From Pseudopedobacter sp038237895 (lineage in GTDB: Bacteria; Bacteroidota; Bacteroidia; Sphingobacteriales; Sphingobacteriaceae), in NCBI GenBank assembly GCA_038237895.1, contig JBBRYE010000099.1:1-14109 (forward strand): a DNA stretch of 14,109 bases, written 5' to 3'. Positions within the stretch are counted from its first letter, which is position 1, and every line of letters begins with the position of its first letter. Made by a program: the position numbers and the translations under genes. Below, in pieces: positions 1 through 7,296 of this stretch. Under the pieces are notes generated by a model. That model saw only the letters and a list, made by a program, of their open reading frames with translations, made no database searches and was not told where the DNA came from.

Positions 1-13
1 ATAGAGAATATCG

Positions 14-45
14 TTTGCGATATGCAATCACTAATGTTAAATTTG
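14..45 (+). promoter_or_regulatory. Bacteroidota-type promoter of trxB
   Basis: TTTG at 14-17 (-33 element) is followed after 20 nt by TAAATTTG at 38-45, an exact match to the TAnnTTTG -7 element used by the primary sigma factor of Bacteroidota. Transcription would begin near 49-52, leaving about 12 nt before the trxB ATG at 63. The element lies inside the longer open frame that begins at 15, so that upstream start would not be on the transcript, which supports the start at 63. Confidence 0.6.
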
Positions 46-62
46 TGCATCAATTTAAAATT

Positions 63-1016
63 ATGTCAGAAGAATTAGAACACGTACAATGCCTAATTAT
101 AGGTTCAGGGCCAGCAGGTTATACTGCTGCAATATACGCTGCAAGGGCAGATTTGAAACCATTAATGATTACCGGTATGCAAATGGGCGGTCAGTTAACC
201 CAAACTACTGATGTTGAGAATTTTCCTGGTTATCCAGGCGGAATAATGGGGCCAGAAATGATGGAAGATTTTCGTAAACAAGCAGAACGTTTTGGAACCG
301 ACATTAGGTTTGGATATGTTTCTGGGGTAGATTTTTCTGGTCCGGTACACAAAGTAATTGTAGATGAAAACACAACTATTTTAGCTGATACCGTTATTGT
401 TTCTACAGGAGCAACAGCAAAATGGTTAGGATTACCATCAGAAGAAAAATATAATGGTTTTGGAGTTTCTGCCTGTGCAGTTTGTGATGGGTTTTTCTTT
501 AAAAACCAAGATGTAGTAATTGTTGGGGCTGGAGACACTGCGGCAGAAGAAGCTACTTATTTAGCAAAACTCTGTAATAAAGTTACTATGCTAGTAAGGA
601 GAGACGAGTTTAGAGCATCTAAAGCAATGGTAAACCGAGTTTTAAAAACTAAGAATATTGAGATTCTATATAATTCTGAAACTAAAGAAATTTTAGGCGA
701 TGGAAAAGGAGTAACTGGGGTTAGAGTTTTAAATAATCAAACTCATGAAGAAACAGATATTCCGGCAACTGGGTTTTTTGTAGCCATTGGTCATAAACCA
801 AATACTGATATTTTTAAAGATTGGTTAAAAATGGATGATGTTGGTTATATTATCACTCATCCAGATACCACCGCAACAGATATTGAAGGAGTTTTTGTTT
901 GTGGCGATGCACAGGATAAAATATATCGTCAAGCGGTTACTGCTGCTGGAACTGGATGTATGGCAGCTTTAGAAGCTGAACGATATTTAGCGGCTAAAGA
1001 AGATATAGAAGCATAA
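63..1016 (+). CDS. trxB: Thioredoxin-disulfide reductase
   Basis: FAD-dependent enzyme that uses NADPH to reduce thioredoxin in the cytoplasm, feeding ribonucleotide reductase and disulfide repair. The 317-residue product has the usual family length. Visible motifs in order: N-terminal FAD-binding GSGPAG at 14-19, the redox-active CAVC at 138-141 followed by DG, the NADPH-binding GAGDTA at 155-160, the VRRDEFRAS segment at 178-186 that contacts the NADPH phosphate, and the C-terminal FAD motif CGDA at 280-283. The open frame extends upstream to 15, but homology begins after MSEELEHVQ and the promoter -7 box sits at 38-45, so ATG at 63 is chosen. There is no Shine-Dalgarno sequence, as is normal in this phylum. 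The gene appears monocistronic, with its own promoter and a terminator just after the stop. Nothing looks odd. Assignment is very secure. Confidence 0.97.
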   Translation: MSEELEHVQCLIIGSGPAGYTAAIYAARADLKPLMITGMQMGGQLTQTTDVENFPGYPGGIMGPEMMEDFRKQAERFGTDIRFGYVSGVDFSGPVHKVIVDENTTILADTVIVSTGATAKWLGLPSEEKYNGFGVSACAVCDGFFFKNQDVVIVGAGDTAAEEATYLAKLCNKVTMLVRRDEFRASKAMVNRVLKTKNIEILYNSETKEILGDGKGVTGVRVLNNQTHEETDIPATGFFVAIGHKPNTDIFKDWLKMDDVGYIITHPDTTATDIEGVFVCGDAQDKIYRQAVTAAGTGCMAALEAERYLAAKEDIEA

Positions 1017-1018
1017 AA

Positions 1019-1059
1019 TTTATAGCCCAAAGCTTTAGCTTTTAGCATTGGGCTATAAA
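1019..1059. terminator. Bidirectional terminator between trxB and the M3 peptidase gene
   Basis: A perfect 12-bp stem pairs 1019-1030 with 1048-1059 (arm TTTATAGCCCAA), with three further inner pairs (GCT/AGC) in a 17-nt loop. A T-rich run follows on the plus strand (1061-1068), and A/T-rich sequence flanks the other side. It sits 2 nt after the trxB stop and 3 nt beyond the minus-strand peptidase stop, so it can end transcription of both convergent genes. Confidence 0.75.
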
Positions 1060-1062
1060 ATT

Positions 1063-2769
1063 TTAATTTAATTGATCTAATTCTGCCTTCACAAAAGCCA
1101 TCAGTTCCTTTATATAATCCCCACTAAAATTAAATTCTATTCCTGCAGTTTCATAAATAGTCTTCATGTCTTTAGTGTAACCTAATTTTAGGGCTTCCAT
1201 ATATTTAGATAAACCTTTTTCTGGATTTTCCTTATAGTTTTTCCAAACGGCAATAGCGCCTAATTGGGCAATGGCATATTCTATATAATAAAACGGAACT
1301 TCAAAAATATGTAATTGCTTTTGCCAAAGATTTTCTAGAGCTTCCTGATGTTGGCTCCAGTCTACAAAGTTTGCTCCAAAACGATTGAAAATGTTTGTCC
1401 AAGCTTTTGTTCTTTCTTCTACTGTATGTGTTGGGTTGGTATAAATCCAATGTTGAAAAAAATCAATTACAGCTACCCATGGTAAGGTCTTTAAAACGTC
1501 TTTTAATTGATAACGTTTTGCTCTTTTTAATTCTTCGTCATCTTCAAAAAACTCGTCCCAATGATCCATAGAAATTAATTCCATGCTCATAGAAGCCAAT
1601 TCAGCAACCTCAGAAGGGCAGTGCTTAAAATCATTTAATTCTAAATCGGCAGTTAAAAAAGTATGAACTGCATGTCCACCTTCGTGAACCATTGTAGTTA
1701 AATCTCTAAAAGAATTTGCAGAATTCATAAAAATGAAAGGAGCGCCAGTTTCTGATAACGGATAATTGTAACCTCCAGGAGCTTTACCTTTACGACTTTC
1801 TACATCAAATAAACCGTTGGCTTTCATTATTTCTAATCGAGAGCCTAAATATTTATTCAATTTATTGAAACAATGAGTTGCTTTCTCTATCAGTTCTTCA
1901 CCATTATTAAAAGGAACTAGAGCTGCTTTTCCCGAAGTATCCACTTCGGTATCCCAAGGTTTTAAAGTGTCTAATTTTAAAAGAGCTTTTCTTTCTTCTG
2001 CTTGAGCTGATAATATTGGAACAACTTCTTTTTCGATTGCATTATGAAAATCAAAACAATCTTGAGGCGTATAGTCAAATCGGCCTAAAGCCTGAAACAT
2101 ATAATCTCTAAAATTATTAAATCCAGCATTTAAAGCAACTTGGTGACGTAAGTCTTTTAACTTATTAAATAAGCCATCTAATTTATCTTTGTCTTCTAAT
2201 CTTCTTGTGGTAATACTTTCCCAAGCTTCTTTACGAGTTTCTCTGTTTAAATCTTTTAAAAAATTTGCTGCTTGTTCTAAAGTGTATTCTTGTCCATTAA
2301 GTGTTACCGACATTGCACCCGTAATACTTTGATACTTTTGTTGCTCAACTTGTAATTCAGTTTGTAAAGGAATATTCTTTTCTCTAAAAAGTTCTAATGC
2401 TTTTCTTATCCCACGTAAATAAACAAAGTATTTATCTTGATCTAGTTCTTTTACAAAAGGAGAATTGTTCAATTTTTTGTTCAATTCGTTTCCTATCGGA
2501 GCAATTTTAGGTTCAATTTCAGTTGCAAAATATTGGAAAGATTTTACCAAATCTTCGTTTTCAGTATCGCAACTCATTTTGATATATCGCCATGCAAAGT
2601 CCTCTTCTAAAGCGGCCTCAACCTCACTTTTATCTCTAAGCCATTTTTCTAATTCATTTACAGAATTAATTTCTCGGTTTAAAAGTTCGTTAAAAATTGG
2701 TTCAAGAGCAACCCAATCCATATTTAATTCTTGAGGAAGATAATTCCTTATCGCTTTTTCTAAAATCAT
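1063..2769 (-). CDS. M3 family oligoendopeptidase (zinc metallopeptidase)
   Basis: Cytoplasmic zinc peptidase of the thimet oligopeptidase/PepF clan, expected to cleave short peptides during peptide turnover. The 568-residue protein has no signal peptide. The catalytic HEGGH is at residues 362-366 (zinc ligands H362 and H366, catalytic base E363). The third ligand is E390 in AELASMSME, 24 residues later, which matches M3 spacing. The preceding APFIFMNSANSFRDLTTMV and the later VPFYYIEYAIAQLGA segment, which lines the active site, are also typical. The length of about 570 residues fits the subgroup of M3 oligoendopeptidases that is related to, but distinct from, PepF. The ATG overlaps the TGA of the upstream prenyltransferase gene as ATGA, so translation is probably coupled and the start is well fixed. 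It is the last gene of the engB unit and ends in the bidirectional hairpin. Exact substrates cannot be read from the sequence. Confidence 0.93.
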   Translation of the reverse strand: MILEKAIRNYLPQELNMDWVALEPIFNELLNREINSVNELEKWLRDKSEVEAALEEDFAWRYIKMSCDTENEDLVKSFQYFATEIEPKIAPIGNELNKKLNNSPFVKELDQDKYFVYLRGIRKALELFREKNIPLQTELQVEQQKYQSITGAMSVTLNGQEYTLEQAANFLKDLNRETRKEAWESITTRRLEDKDKLDGLFNKLKDLRHQVALNAGFNNFRDYMFQALGRFDYTPQDCFDFHNAIEKEVVPILSAQAEERKALLKLDTLKPWDTEVDTSGKAALVPFNNGEELIEKATHCFNKLNKYLGSRLEIMKANGLFDVESRKGKAPGGYNYPLSETGAPFIFMNSANSFRDLTTMVHEGGHAVHTFLTADLELNDFKHCPSEVAELASMSMELISMDHWDEFFEDDEELKRAKRYQLKDVLKTLPWVAVIDFFQHWIYTNPTHTVEERTKAWTNIFNRFGANFVDWSQHQEALENLWQKQLHIFEVPFYYIEYAIAQLGAIAVWKNYKENPEKGLSKYMEALKLGYTKDMKTIYETAGIEFNFSGDYIKELMAFVKAELDQLN

Positions 2770-3629
2770 AAGTGATGTCTGTAATAAATATCAAATAAAA
2801 AACATAGGGCAAATGCTACCGAAGCAATGCCATTAGTGGTCATAAAAGCAAAATTTACTTTGCTTAAATCATTTGGTTTTACTAATTGATGCTGATAAAC
2901 CAACATCCCAATAAAAATAGCCAAACCTAAATAATAAGGCCAAGTTAAAGGAGTAAAAAATAAAGGAGCAATTACAAAAAGTGCTGCAAAAACATGTAAG
3001 ATATTACTCGCTATTAAAGCCCTTTCTTTTCCTAAATAAGAGGGGATAGAATGCAAGTTTTGTGTTCTATCAAAATCTTCATCTTGTAAGGCATAGATAA
3101 TATCGAAACCGCTAACCCAACATAAAACAGCCAGTGAAAATAAAACAGGTAAAAGTGCAAATTCACCAGTTACAACCAAATACGCACCAATAGGAGCGAG
3201 GGATAATCCTAAACCTAAAACTAAATGACAAAGTGCAGTAAATCTTTTGGTAGCGCTATAACCTAAAACAACTAATAATGCTATTGGAGATAGAAAAAAA
3301 CAAAGTAGATTTATAAAATAAGTTACAGTTATAAAAAGCAAACAGTTAATGATTGTAAATATTAAGGCATTATTTGCGGAAATTTTACCTGACGGAATAT
3401 CACGTAATTTTGTGCGTGGGTTTTTAGCATCAATTTCCCGATCTAAATAACGATTAAAAGACATTGCAGCATTTCTTGCAGTAACCATACAGATAATCAT
3501 TAAGACTAATTTTAGCCAAGAAAATTCATAATTGGTAGTGTTTATTGCTAAAAAAAAACCAATAAATGCAAAAGGCATTGCAAATATGGTATGGGAAAAG
3601 GTTACTAATGAAAGGTATTTTTTCATCAA
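2766..3629 (-). CDS. ubiA: UbiA-like polyprenyltransferase (probably menaquinone pathway)
   Basis: Integral-membrane prenyltransferase of the UbiA superfamily, 287 residues, with about eight or nine hydrophobic segments. The two Mg-diphosphate-binding aspartate motifs are visible: NRYLDREID at 59-67, and DEDFD at 183-187 within YALQDEDFDRTQNLHSIP. KRFTALCHLVLG (128-139) is also characteristic. The N-terminus (FSHTIFAMPFAFIG) resembles the UbiA-like subgroup linked to the futalosine menaquinone route (MqnP) rather than true ubiquinone UbiA. Bacteroidota make menaquinone and not ubiquinone, so a role in attaching the side chain of menaquinone is the likeliest. That subgroup assignment is from memory of the family, and the substrate is inferred. 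The gene lies 11 bp after engB and overlaps the M3 peptidase start by 4 bp. Either of the two adjacent ATGs could start it. Confidence 0.88.
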   Translation of the reverse strand: MMKKYLSLVTFSHTIFAMPFAFIGFFLAINTTNYEFSWLKLVLMIICMVTARNAAMSFNRYLDREIDAKNPRTKLRDIPSGKISANNALIFTIINCLLFITVTYFINLLCFFLSPIALLVVLGYSATKRFTALCHLVLGLGLSLAPIGAYLVVTGEFALLPVLFSLAVLCWVSGFDIIYALQDEDFDRTQNLHSIPSYLGKERALIASNILHVFAALFVIAPLFFTPLTWPYYLGLAIFIGMLVYQHQLVKPNDLSKVNFAFMTTNGIASVAFALCFLFDIYYRHHL

Positions 3630-3640
3630 AAAATTGTGTT

Positions 3641-4279
3641 TTAACTAACGGATGAATTTTGTCTGTCTTCAAATTCTGGAATAACAAAATTTCCATTTAT
3701 CTCTTGTATCAAAGCTAAAACATCATCTTTACCCAATTGGTTTTCGGCAGATGTTAAAATCATTTGTGGTACTTCTTCAAAAAAGTTTGCAAGCTCACTT
3801 TTGAAGGCTGCCATATTCTGTTGTGATTTTACGCTCCCTTGTTTATCTGCTTTTGTAAATAAAAGGTAGAAAGGAATTCCTTTTTCTCCTAATGAACAGC
3901 AAAACTCTATATCAATTTTTTGAGGTTCTAATCTGCTATCTATCAATACAAAAACCACTTGTAAACTTTCTCTTTTTTCCAGATAAAACCTGATAAATTT
4001 TGCCCATTCTGCTCTGTTAGATTTTGAACTTTTAGCATAACCGTATCCAGGTAAATCTACTATGTACCATTCCTTATTTATTAAAAAATGATTGATAAGT
4101 TGGGTTTTACCTGGTTTTTGAGAAGTTTTAGCTAAACCTTTTACATTAACAATCATGTTTATTAATGAGGATTTACCAACGTTAGAACGTCCAATAAACG
4201 CGTATTCTGGCAAAATTGGTGGTGGTAGCTTGCTAATTCTTGTATTACTTACCGTAAAGTCGGCAGATTTTATAATCAT
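3641..4279 (-). CDS. engB: Ribosome biogenesis GTP-binding protein EngB (YihA/YsxC)
   Basis: Small GTPase of the TrmE-Era-EngA-EngB family, needed for assembly of the large ribosomal subunit. All G motifs can be read in the 212-residue product: G1 GRSNVGKS at 30-37, the G2 threonine within KPGKTQ (T59), G3 DLPG at 75-78 followed by the EngB signature YGYAK, G4 TKAD at 142-145 and G5 TSAE at 176-179. The N-terminus (IKSADFTVSNT) matches family starts, so ATG at 4279 is kept, although a TAnnTTTG promoter box ends only 4 nt upstream, which would make the mRNA nearly leaderless. It is the first gene of the minus-strand unit with the prenyltransferase and the M3 peptidase. The C-terminus is rich in N, S and E and looks non-conserved. 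Assignment is secure. Confidence 0.96.
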   Translation of the reverse strand: MIIKSADFTVSNTRISKLPPPILPEYAFIGRSNVGKSSLINMIVNVKGLAKTSQKPGKTQLINHFLINKEWYIVDLPGYGYAKSSKSNRAEWAKFIRFYLEKRESLQVVFVLIDSRLEPQKIDIEFCCSLGEKGIPFYLLFTKADKQGSVKSQQNMAAFKSELANFFEEVPQMILTSAENQLGKDDVLALIQEINGNFVIPEFEDRQNSSVS

Positions 4280-4283
4280 AATA

Positions 4284-4291
4284 CAAAGTTA
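4284..4291 (-). promoter_or_regulatory. Putative -7 element of the engB operon
   Basis: Read on the minus strand this is TAACTTTG, an exact TAnnTTTG match, whose last base lies 4 nt before the engB ATG (4279). Transcription would begin at or next to the start codon, giving a leaderless or near-leaderless mRNA. No convincing TTTG -33 box is seen 18-21 nt further upstream, which lowers confidence. Confidence 0.4.
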
Positions 4292-4356
4292 ATGTAATTT
4301 TTATTTGAATACTGATTGGATTGTATATTGAGGGCTAAATGATTCATAAAATTTAG

Positions 4357-4386
4357 TTTGCATAATTTAATTAAAATCTATCTTTG
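4357..4386 (+). promoter_or_regulatory. Promoter of tRNA-Leu
   Basis: TTTG at 4357-4360 is followed after 18 nt by TATCTTTG at 4379-4386, an exact TAnnTTTG -7 element. The mature tRNA begins at 4404, so a short 5' leader of about 12 nt would be removed by RNase P. Both boxes and the spacing match the Bacteroidota consensus. Confidence 0.65.
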
Positions 4387-4403
4387 AGAATTCAAAAAAA
4401 ATT

Positions 4404-4487
4404 GTCCGGGTGGCGAAATTGGTAGACGCACCAGCTTGAGGGGCTGGCGCCCTTATGGGTGTGGCAGTTCGAATCTGCTCTCGGACA
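4404..4487 (+). tRNA. tRNA-Leu (anticodon GAG)
   Basis: An 84-nt class II tRNA can be folded by eye. The acceptor stem GTCCGGG (4404-4410) pairs with CTCGGAC (4480-4486) with one G-T pair, and A4487 is the discriminator. The anticodon stem is CCAGC/GCTGG (4431-4435 with 4443-4447) around loop TTGAGGG, which puts the anticodon GAG at 4438-4440 (reads CUC and CUU). The long variable arm 4448-4462 is the leucine type. The T arm carries TTCGAAT. CCA is not encoded and must be added after transcription. A Bacteroidota promoter lies just upstream and a palindromic repeat just downstream. Confidence 0.96.
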
Positions 4488-4500
4488 CAAATTCATTGTT

Positions 4501-4567
4501 TGTCACATTGAGCGAAGGCTAACGTTTTAATTTAAAACGTTAGCCTTCGACTCCGCTCAGTCTGACA
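4501..4567. repeat. Intergenic palindromic repeat (REP-like or MITE-like hairpin)
   Basis: A 67-bp imperfect inverted repeat lies between tRNA-Leu and hppD. The core is a perfect 18-bp arm, CGAAGGCTAACGTTTTAA at 4513-4530, matched by 4532-4549 around one central base. The outer arms are TGTCACATTGAGCG on the left and, read on the other strand from the right, TGTCAGACTGAGCGGAGTCG; the right arm is about 6 nt longer. The motif CTGAGCGGAGTCGAAG is, from memory, a recurrent intergenic repeat in Flavobacterium and Pedobacter genomes. It could act as a shared transcription stop for tRNA-Leu and hppD, but neither strand has a clear T-run after the stem, so it is not a textbook intrinsic terminator. 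Confidence 0.75.
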
Positions 4568-4575
4568 TAAAAAAA

Positions 4576-5736
4576 TTACAAATTCCCCCTCAACTCTTGC
4601 TCTCTTTCAATTGCTTCAAATAAAGCCTTAAAGTTTCCTGCTCCAAAAGATTGGGCTCCTTTTCTTTGGATAATTTCGAAAAACACCGTAGGACGATCTT
4701 GTAAAGGTTTGGTGAAAATTTGTAGTAAATAGCCTTCCTCATCTCTATCAACTAAAATTTTATGCTCTTTTAATACTTTTATATCTTCATCTATTTTACC
4801 AACACGTTCAAGTAAATCTAAATAATAAGTATCCGGAGTGTCTAAAAACTCAATTCCTTTTGCTTTCAATTTTTTTACGGTATCAACAATATTTGCGGTA
4901 GCAATGGCAACATGTTGTACACCTTCGCCTTCGTAAAATTCTAGATATTCTTCAATTTGAGATTTCCTTTTTCCCTCTGCAGGTTCGTTAATTGGAAATT
5001 TTACATAACCATTTCCGTTGCTCATCACCTTACTCATTAAGGCAGAATATTCGGTAGATATGGCTTTATCATCAAATGTTAAGATATTTTTGAAACCCAT
5101 GGTATCTTCATAAAAGCTTACCCATTTATTCATTTGGTGCCAACCTACGTTCCCTACACAATGATCTACATGTAAAAGCCCAATTTCCTCTGGATTATAT
5201 GCAGAAGTGTAGGGATCAAATCCAGGCAAAAACAGCCCCTTGTAATTTTTTCTTTCGATAAATAAATGGATGGTTTCTCCGTAGGTATAAATCCCGCTTC
5301 TTTTTACTTCACCATTTTCATCAGATATGGTTTCTGGTTCTAAAAAAGACCTTGCACCTCTTTTAACTGTTTCTTCATGAGCTTTGTATGCATCATCTAC
5401 CCAAAGTGCTAATACTTTTACACCATCGCCATGTTTTAAAACATGATGCGCAACTGGATGGTTGGAACGCAAAGCAGATGTTAAGACAAACCTAATTTTA
5501 CCTTGTTGAATCATATAAGAAGCGGTGTCTTTTACTCCAGTTTCTGGCCCAGCATAAGCTACACTTTGAAAACCAAATGCTGTTTTATAAAAATGTGCAG
5601 CTTGTTTTGCGTTCCCTACATAAAATTCTACATAGTCTGTTCCGTTGATGGGTAAAAAGTCATTAGTCATTGCTTCATTATTATTTTCTTTATGGCTAAT
5701 TAGTTCATTAGTAGTTGGTTCATTAGTATTTGTCAT
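4576..5736 (-). CDS. hppD: 4-hydroxyphenylpyruvate dioxygenase
   Basis: Fe(II) dioxygenase of tyrosine catabolism that converts 4-hydroxyphenylpyruvate to homogentisate. Counted from the ATG at 5736 the product is 386 residues with two vicinal-oxygen-chelate domains. The N-terminal domain opens with TDYVEFYVGNAKQAAHFY. The iron triad is in the C-terminal half: H192 in HVDHCVGNV, H275 in GVQHVAIAT and E354 in FFEIIQRKG. The C-terminus GNFKALFEAIEREQ is the family signature. The start is uncertain. The frame is open to an ATG at 5778, but that stretch looks like spacer repeat; homology starts only near the ATG at 5670 (364 residues), and the codons between 5736 and 5670 are a low-complexity run built on repeated ACTAATGA. 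The gene lies downstream of hmgA on the same strand, without an obvious promoter of its own, so cotranscription is likely. Confidence 0.93.
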   Translation of the reverse strand: MTNTNEPTTNELISHKENNNEAMTNDFLPINGTDYVEFYVGNAKQAAHFYKTAFGFQSVAYAGPETGVKDTASYMIQQGKIRFVLTSALRSNHPVAHHVLKHGDGVKVLALWVDDAYKAHEETVKRGARSFLEPETISDENGEVKRSGIYTYGETIHLFIERKNYKGLFLPGFDPYTSAYNPEEIGLLHVDHCVGNVGWHQMNKWVSFYEDTMGFKNILTFDDKAISTEYSALMSKVMSNGNGYVKFPINEPAEGKRKSQIEEYLEFYEGEGVQHVAIATANIVDTVKKLKAKGIEFLDTPDTYYLDLLERVGKIDEDIKVLKEHKILVDRDEEGYLLQIFTKPLQDRPTVFFEIIQRKGAQSFGAGNFKALFEAIEREQELRGNL

Positions 5737-5860
5737 GTCTTTATATTTTATAGTCTGAAGCCGAGGACGGAAGACCAATTTGTGTTATCTAATAATCGTT
5801 TTACTTTTTTGTCTTTGTTCTTTACTCTTTTTTCTTAATTCTAAGGTCAAGCACTTAAAT

Positions 5861-7021
5861 TTACTCCGTCATCCAACTCTTATAATAATCTGGATCTTCA
5901 ATTTCTAAAGCATTTTCAGTTAACATTAATGGTCTAAAAGGATCAATCATTACGGCTAATTCATCGGTACTTTCTTTACCGATAGATTTTTCTACCGTTC
6001 CGGGATGTGGCCCATGAGGAATTCCGCCTGGATGTAAAGTTATTTGTCCTTTTTCTACTGATTTTCTACTCATAAAATCTCCATCAACATAATATAAAAC
6101 CTCGTCAGAATCTACATTTGAGTGATTATAAGGGGCAGGAATTGATAGTGGATGATAATCGTACTTACGAGGAACAAAAGAACAAACTACAAAATTATGA
6201 GCTTCAAATGTTTGATGAACTGGAGGAGGTTGATGTAATCGACCTGTTATAGGTTCAAAATTATGGATGCTAAATCCCCATGGATAATGAAAACCATCCC
6301 AACCCACAAAATCAAAAGGATGTGTGCCGTAGGTGTATGGATAGATTAAACCTTGTTTCTTTATTAGAATTTTAAAATCACCCTTTTCATCGATAGTTTC
6401 TAAATTTTGTGGTGTTTTAATATCTCTTTCGCAATAAGGCGAATGTTCTAAAAGTTGTCCGTTTTCATTTCTATAACGTTTTGGAGCTTTTATTGGGCTA
6501 AAACTCTCCACGATGAATAACCTATTTTTTTCATCATTAAAATGGATTTGATAGATCACTCCTCTAGGAATTATGACGTAATCGCCATACTCGAATTTTA
6601 TGTTTCCATAGCCTGTTTTTAAAACGCCAGATCCTTCATGAATGAAAATCATTTCATCCGCCATGGTATTTTTATAGAAATAATCTGTCATGGATTTTCT
6701 CGGCGCTGCCAAAGAAATATGAAGATCGCTATTTACCAAAACAGGTTTACGGCTCTTTAAAAAATCATCTTCGGGTTTAACTTTAAAACCCAATAAGCTG
6801 GTATGTTTTAAATGTTTTTCTCTCGCAATTTTGGGCTCAACAGAATAAGGCTCGCCTAAATTTTTAACTAGGGTAGGAGGATGGCTATGATAAACTAAAG
6901 AGTAGTTGCTAGAAAAACCTTCGGTAGAAACTAGTTCTTCTGCATAAAGCTCGCCGTTGGGCTTACGAAATTGAGTATGTCTTTTGGGAGGAATCTCTCC
7001 TAATTTATAATAAAATGGCAT
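5861..7021 (-). CDS. hmgA: Homogentisate 1,2-dioxygenase
   Basis: Ring-cleaving Fe(II) dioxygenase that turns homogentisate into maleylacetoacetate, the step after HppD. The 386-residue product starts with MPFYYKLGEIPPKRHTQFR, the usual N-terminus. The iron ligands, aligned to the human enzyme, are H300 (YNHSN), E307 (SDEVLY) and H336 (IPHGPHPG). The segments GWDGFHYPWGFSIHNFEP and PPPVHQTFEAHNFVVCSFVP around 240-284 are diagnostic. The N-terminal half has a cupin-type core with IHEGSGVLKTGYG (127-139) and YGDYVIIPRG (145-154). It precedes hppD on the same strand, and the two supply consecutive steps of tyrosine and phenylalanine breakdown. Fumarylacetoacetase is not in the window. No exact TAnnTTTG box is seen upstream; a GATAAC/GTTATC dyad about 67 bp upstream could be an operator. 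Confidence 0.95.
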   Translation of the reverse strand: MPFYYKLGEIPPKRHTQFRKPNGELYAEELVSTEGFSSNYSLVYHSHPPTLVKNLGEPYSVEPKIAREKHLKHTSLLGFKVKPEDDFLKSRKPVLVNSDLHISLAAPRKSMTDYFYKNTMADEMIFIHEGSGVLKTGYGNIKFEYGDYVIIPRGVIYQIHFNDEKNRLFIVESFSPIKAPKRYRNENGQLLEHSPYCERDIKTPQNLETIDEKGDFKILIKKQGLIYPYTYGTHPFDFVGWDGFHYPWGFSIHNFEPITGRLHQPPPVHQTFEAHNFVVCSFVPRKYDYHPLSIPAPYNHSNVDSDEVLYYVDGDFMSRKSVEKGQITLHPGGIPHGPHPGTVEKSIGKESTDELAVMIDPFRPLMLTENALEIEDPDYYKSWMTE

Positions 7022-7087
7022 AATAAAATCGGTTAATAATGATATAACGATTTGAATACGAAAAGGTTGTGAAGATTGTAAGGTTTT

Positions 7088-7103
7088 GATAACGATTGTT
7101 ATC
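7088..7103. promoter_or_regulatory. Perfect dyad, possible operator upstream of hmgA
   Basis: GATAAC (7088-7093) and GTTATC (7098-7103) form a perfect 6-bp inverted repeat with a 4-bp centre, lying 67-82 bp upstream of the hmgA start. This is a plausible size and position for a dimeric regulator site, for example one that senses tyrosine or homogentisate. It is a short AT-rich match and no regulator gene is adjacent, so the function is inferred. Confidence 0.25.
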
Positions 7104-7296
7104 CAGTTTTTAGATGGAATATTGTGCGAAAACGATTTTCGCTACCATTGCAGAACGGAATTTAGCAAGTACTCCCGAAGAAACTAATCTAAGATGCTTT
7201 AAGTTTTGCAATGTTTTTTGATTTAATTAAATCACAATGTACGGTTTTTAAAATTAGAATGGAAATTGGGCATTATAATAACATTAACTAAACAAA

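Noticed and set aside
15..62. An upstream start for trxB giving 16 extra residues
   Set aside because: The extension crosses the promoter -7 box and has no counterpart in the family; ATG at 63 fits both homology and promoter position.
230..538. A 102-codon open frame on the minus strand inside trxB
   Set aside because: It is fully antisense to a strongly conserved enzyme gene, has no recognisable domain or promoter, and is explained by the codon structure of trxB.
2465..2734. An 89-codon plus-strand frame inside the M3 peptidase gene
   Set aside because: Antisense to conserved coding sequence, with serine- and phenylalanine-rich composition typical of a shadow frame.
4501..4567. The palindrome as a classical intrinsic terminator
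   Set aside because: There is no T-run directly after the stem on either strand; the A run at 4569-4575 lies on the wrong side for hppD. Kept instead as a repeat element.
7114..7221. A 35-codon plus-strand ORF in the hmgA/M13 peptidase spacer
   Set aside because: Too short, with no promoter box and no recognisable motif. It spans a small hairpin, so chance is the simplest explanation.
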